Assembly (NCBI RefSeq): GCF_022763525.1
Contig: NZ_JALEGG010000150.1
Location: forward strand, 1-32,918
Reading direction: 5' to 3'
DNA length: 32,918 nt
Origin: Acidovorax sp.
Lineage (GTDB): Bacteria; Pseudomonadota; Gammaproteobacteria; Burkholderiales; Burkholderiaceae_C
The notes under the pieces were generated by a model that did not search any database, had not been told where the DNA came from, and saw nothing but the letters and a program-made list of their open reading frames with translations. The translations under genes were made by a program, and so were the position numbers. Below are positions 31,916 to 32,918 of the stretch, one piece after another (the first letter of the stretch is position 1; each line of letters begins with the position of its first letter).

Positions 31916-32812
31916 ATGCAACCCACGCGCACTACCCCTTGGATCGACGCACTGGTCACAGGCATCGGTCCCGTCATCTGGGGTTCCACCTATATCGTGA
32001 CGACCGAGCTTTTGCCTCCGGATCGGCCGTTTACAGCGGCGTTGCTGCGTACGCTGCCGGCGGGACTGCTGCTGGTGTTGTGGTGCCGCCGCTGGCCCGC
32101 GTGGGGTGACTGGACGGGATGGCGCCGACTGCTGGTGCTGGCGGCGCTGAACATTGGTGTTTTCCAGGCGCTGCTGTTTGTGGCTGCCTATCGTCTGCCG
32201 GGCGGTGTGGCGGCGGTGGTGGGGGCCATTGGCCCGCTGGTGGTGATGGGGCTCACCTGGGCGCTCGACCATCGCCGTCCGCCCGCAGTGGCACTGGCGG
32301 CGGGTGGGCTGGGCGTGCTGGGCATGGCCGCGCTGCTGCTGTCGCCGGGCTCGCGCTGGGATATGGTGGGTGTCGCCGCGGCGCTGGCAGGCACGTTGTG
32401 CATGGCGGCCGGCACATTCTGGTCGCGCCGCTGGCGCTCCGACTTGCCGGTGCTGGCCTTCACGGGTTGGCAGCTGCTGGCCGGCGGCTTGATGCTGGCC
32501 CCGGTGGCGTGGGCGGTAGATCCCGCACTGCCGACATTGACTGCCACCCACATCGGCGGCTACCTCTACCTGAGCCTTGCCGGCGCCTTGCTGGCTTATG
32601 CGCTTTGGTTCCGGGGGATTGCGCGCCTGCCGTCGGTGGCTGTGTCGTCGCTGGGGTTGCTCAGCCCCGTTACGGCCGTCCTGTTGGGCTGGCTGCTCTT
32701 GGGGCAGGCCATGACCGGAGTGGCGCTGGTGGGCATGTGCGTCGTCCTGGGGAGCATTCTGGCGGTGCAGTGGGCGATGTCGCGGCCCACCTCACGGGCA
32801 ACTTTGTCTTAG
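31916..32812 (+). CDS. EamA/DMT-family transporter
   Basis: Inner-membrane exporter of the drug/metabolite transporter superfamily, 298 residues with about ten membrane helices in two EamA repeats. The first helix has VIWGSTYIVTTELLPPDRP, a typical EamA signature (G-s-x-y), and the second repeat ends in SLGLLSPVTAVLLGWLLLGQ, also conserved in the family. YedA/PecM-like members export amino acids or pigments; the substrate is unknown. No Shine-Dalgarno sequence is visible; the operator palindrome lies where it should be. Divergent from and probably controlled by the MarR gene. Confidence 0.92.
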   Translation: MQPTRTTPWIDALVTGIGPVIWGSTYIVTTELLPPDRPFTAALLRTLPAGLLLVLWCRRWPAWGDWTGWRRLLVLAALNIGVFQALLFVAAYRLPGGVAAVVGAIGPLVVMGLTWALDHRRPPAVALAAGGLGVLGMAALLLSPGSRWDMVGVAAALAGTLCMAAGTFWSRRWRSDLPVLAFTGWQLLAGGLMLAPVAWAVDPALPTLTATHIGGYLYLSLAGALLAYALWFRGIARLPSVAVSSLGLLSPVTAVLLGWLLLGQAMTGVALVGMCVVLGSILAVQWAMSRPTSRATLS

Positions 32813-32918
32813 AACGTGTTTACGATCTTTTCAGGACCGCGCAAGTGCCGGGCCGGGATGGGGTGGAAGGGGCGGGGCGCACCCCAAAGCACGGCGCTTT
32901 GAACAAGCCGCCACGCCG
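32813..32918. other. non-coding tail at the window edge
   Basis: 106 bases after the EamA gene. No start of a gene or clear terminator is visible. The stretch aacgtgtttacgatctttt directly after the stop codon has the look of a repeat or element end, but no copy exists in the window to test this. Confidence 0.3.

Noticed and set aside
1..32918. tRNA genes, rRNA genes, CRISPR arrays, prophage or complete insertion sequences
   Set aside because: Looked for on both strands by eye; no cloverleaf, no regularly spaced direct repeats, no transposase or integrase motifs found.

Overview
This 33 kb window is GC-rich, densely coded chromosomal DNA of a beta-proteobacterium, most likely a member of the Comamonadaceae (Acidovorax-like). 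The clues are a BktB-type thiolase almost identical in motif layout to that of Cupriavidus, an orphan Bug/TctC binding protein, a short dispersed repeat of the type I know from Comamonadaceae genomes (three copies, one inside a coding sequence), and beta-proteobacterial gene styles throughout. No tRNA, rRNA, CRISPR array or complete insertion sequence was seen.

Left part (1-8000): a LysR regulator of the AmpR type (cut by the window edge) is divergent from a class A beta-lactamase, followed by convergent argA. A two-gene unit then encodes a small basic protein and an unusual soluble protease in which a Clp-type AAA+ ATPase is joined to an FtsH-type M41 zinc peptidase. Upstream of this unit lie a nine-codon leader ORF, a perfect hairpin and an intrinsic terminator, which look like an attenuator. 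A Tat-type lipoprotein of the serine beta-lactamase/esterase family follows.

Middle (8000-24600): the DEAH helicase HrpA, a YkgJ cysteine-cluster protein, a small membrane protein, an acyl-CoA ligase, a divergent pair of c-di-GMP genes (a PilZ protein and a sensor with SBP_bac_3, PAS, GGDEF and EAL domains), a His-rich secreted protein, a 2OG-Fe dioxygenase, a universal stress protein behind a perfect FNR-type box, a TctC-like binding protein, bktB and a short-chain dehydrogenase.

Right part (24600-32918): the most interesting locus. luxI starts an operon with overlapping or closely spaced genes, luxI-cysC-DHH phosphoesterase-sulfotransferase, possibly continuing into a chemoreceptor gene. 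luxR and an RsaM-like gene lie divergently on the other side. A 16-bp lux-box-like palindrome abuts the -35 element of the luxI promoter. CysC makes PAPS, a sulfotransferase consumes it and releases pAp, and a DHH phosphoesterase could hydrolyse pAp, so the operon reads as a self-contained quorum-sensing-controlled sulfation module. Its acceptor substrate is unknown. The window ends with a divergent MarR regulator / EamA exporter pair sharing two palindromic operator candidates.

Functions are inferred from motifs read by eye; no database search was run.
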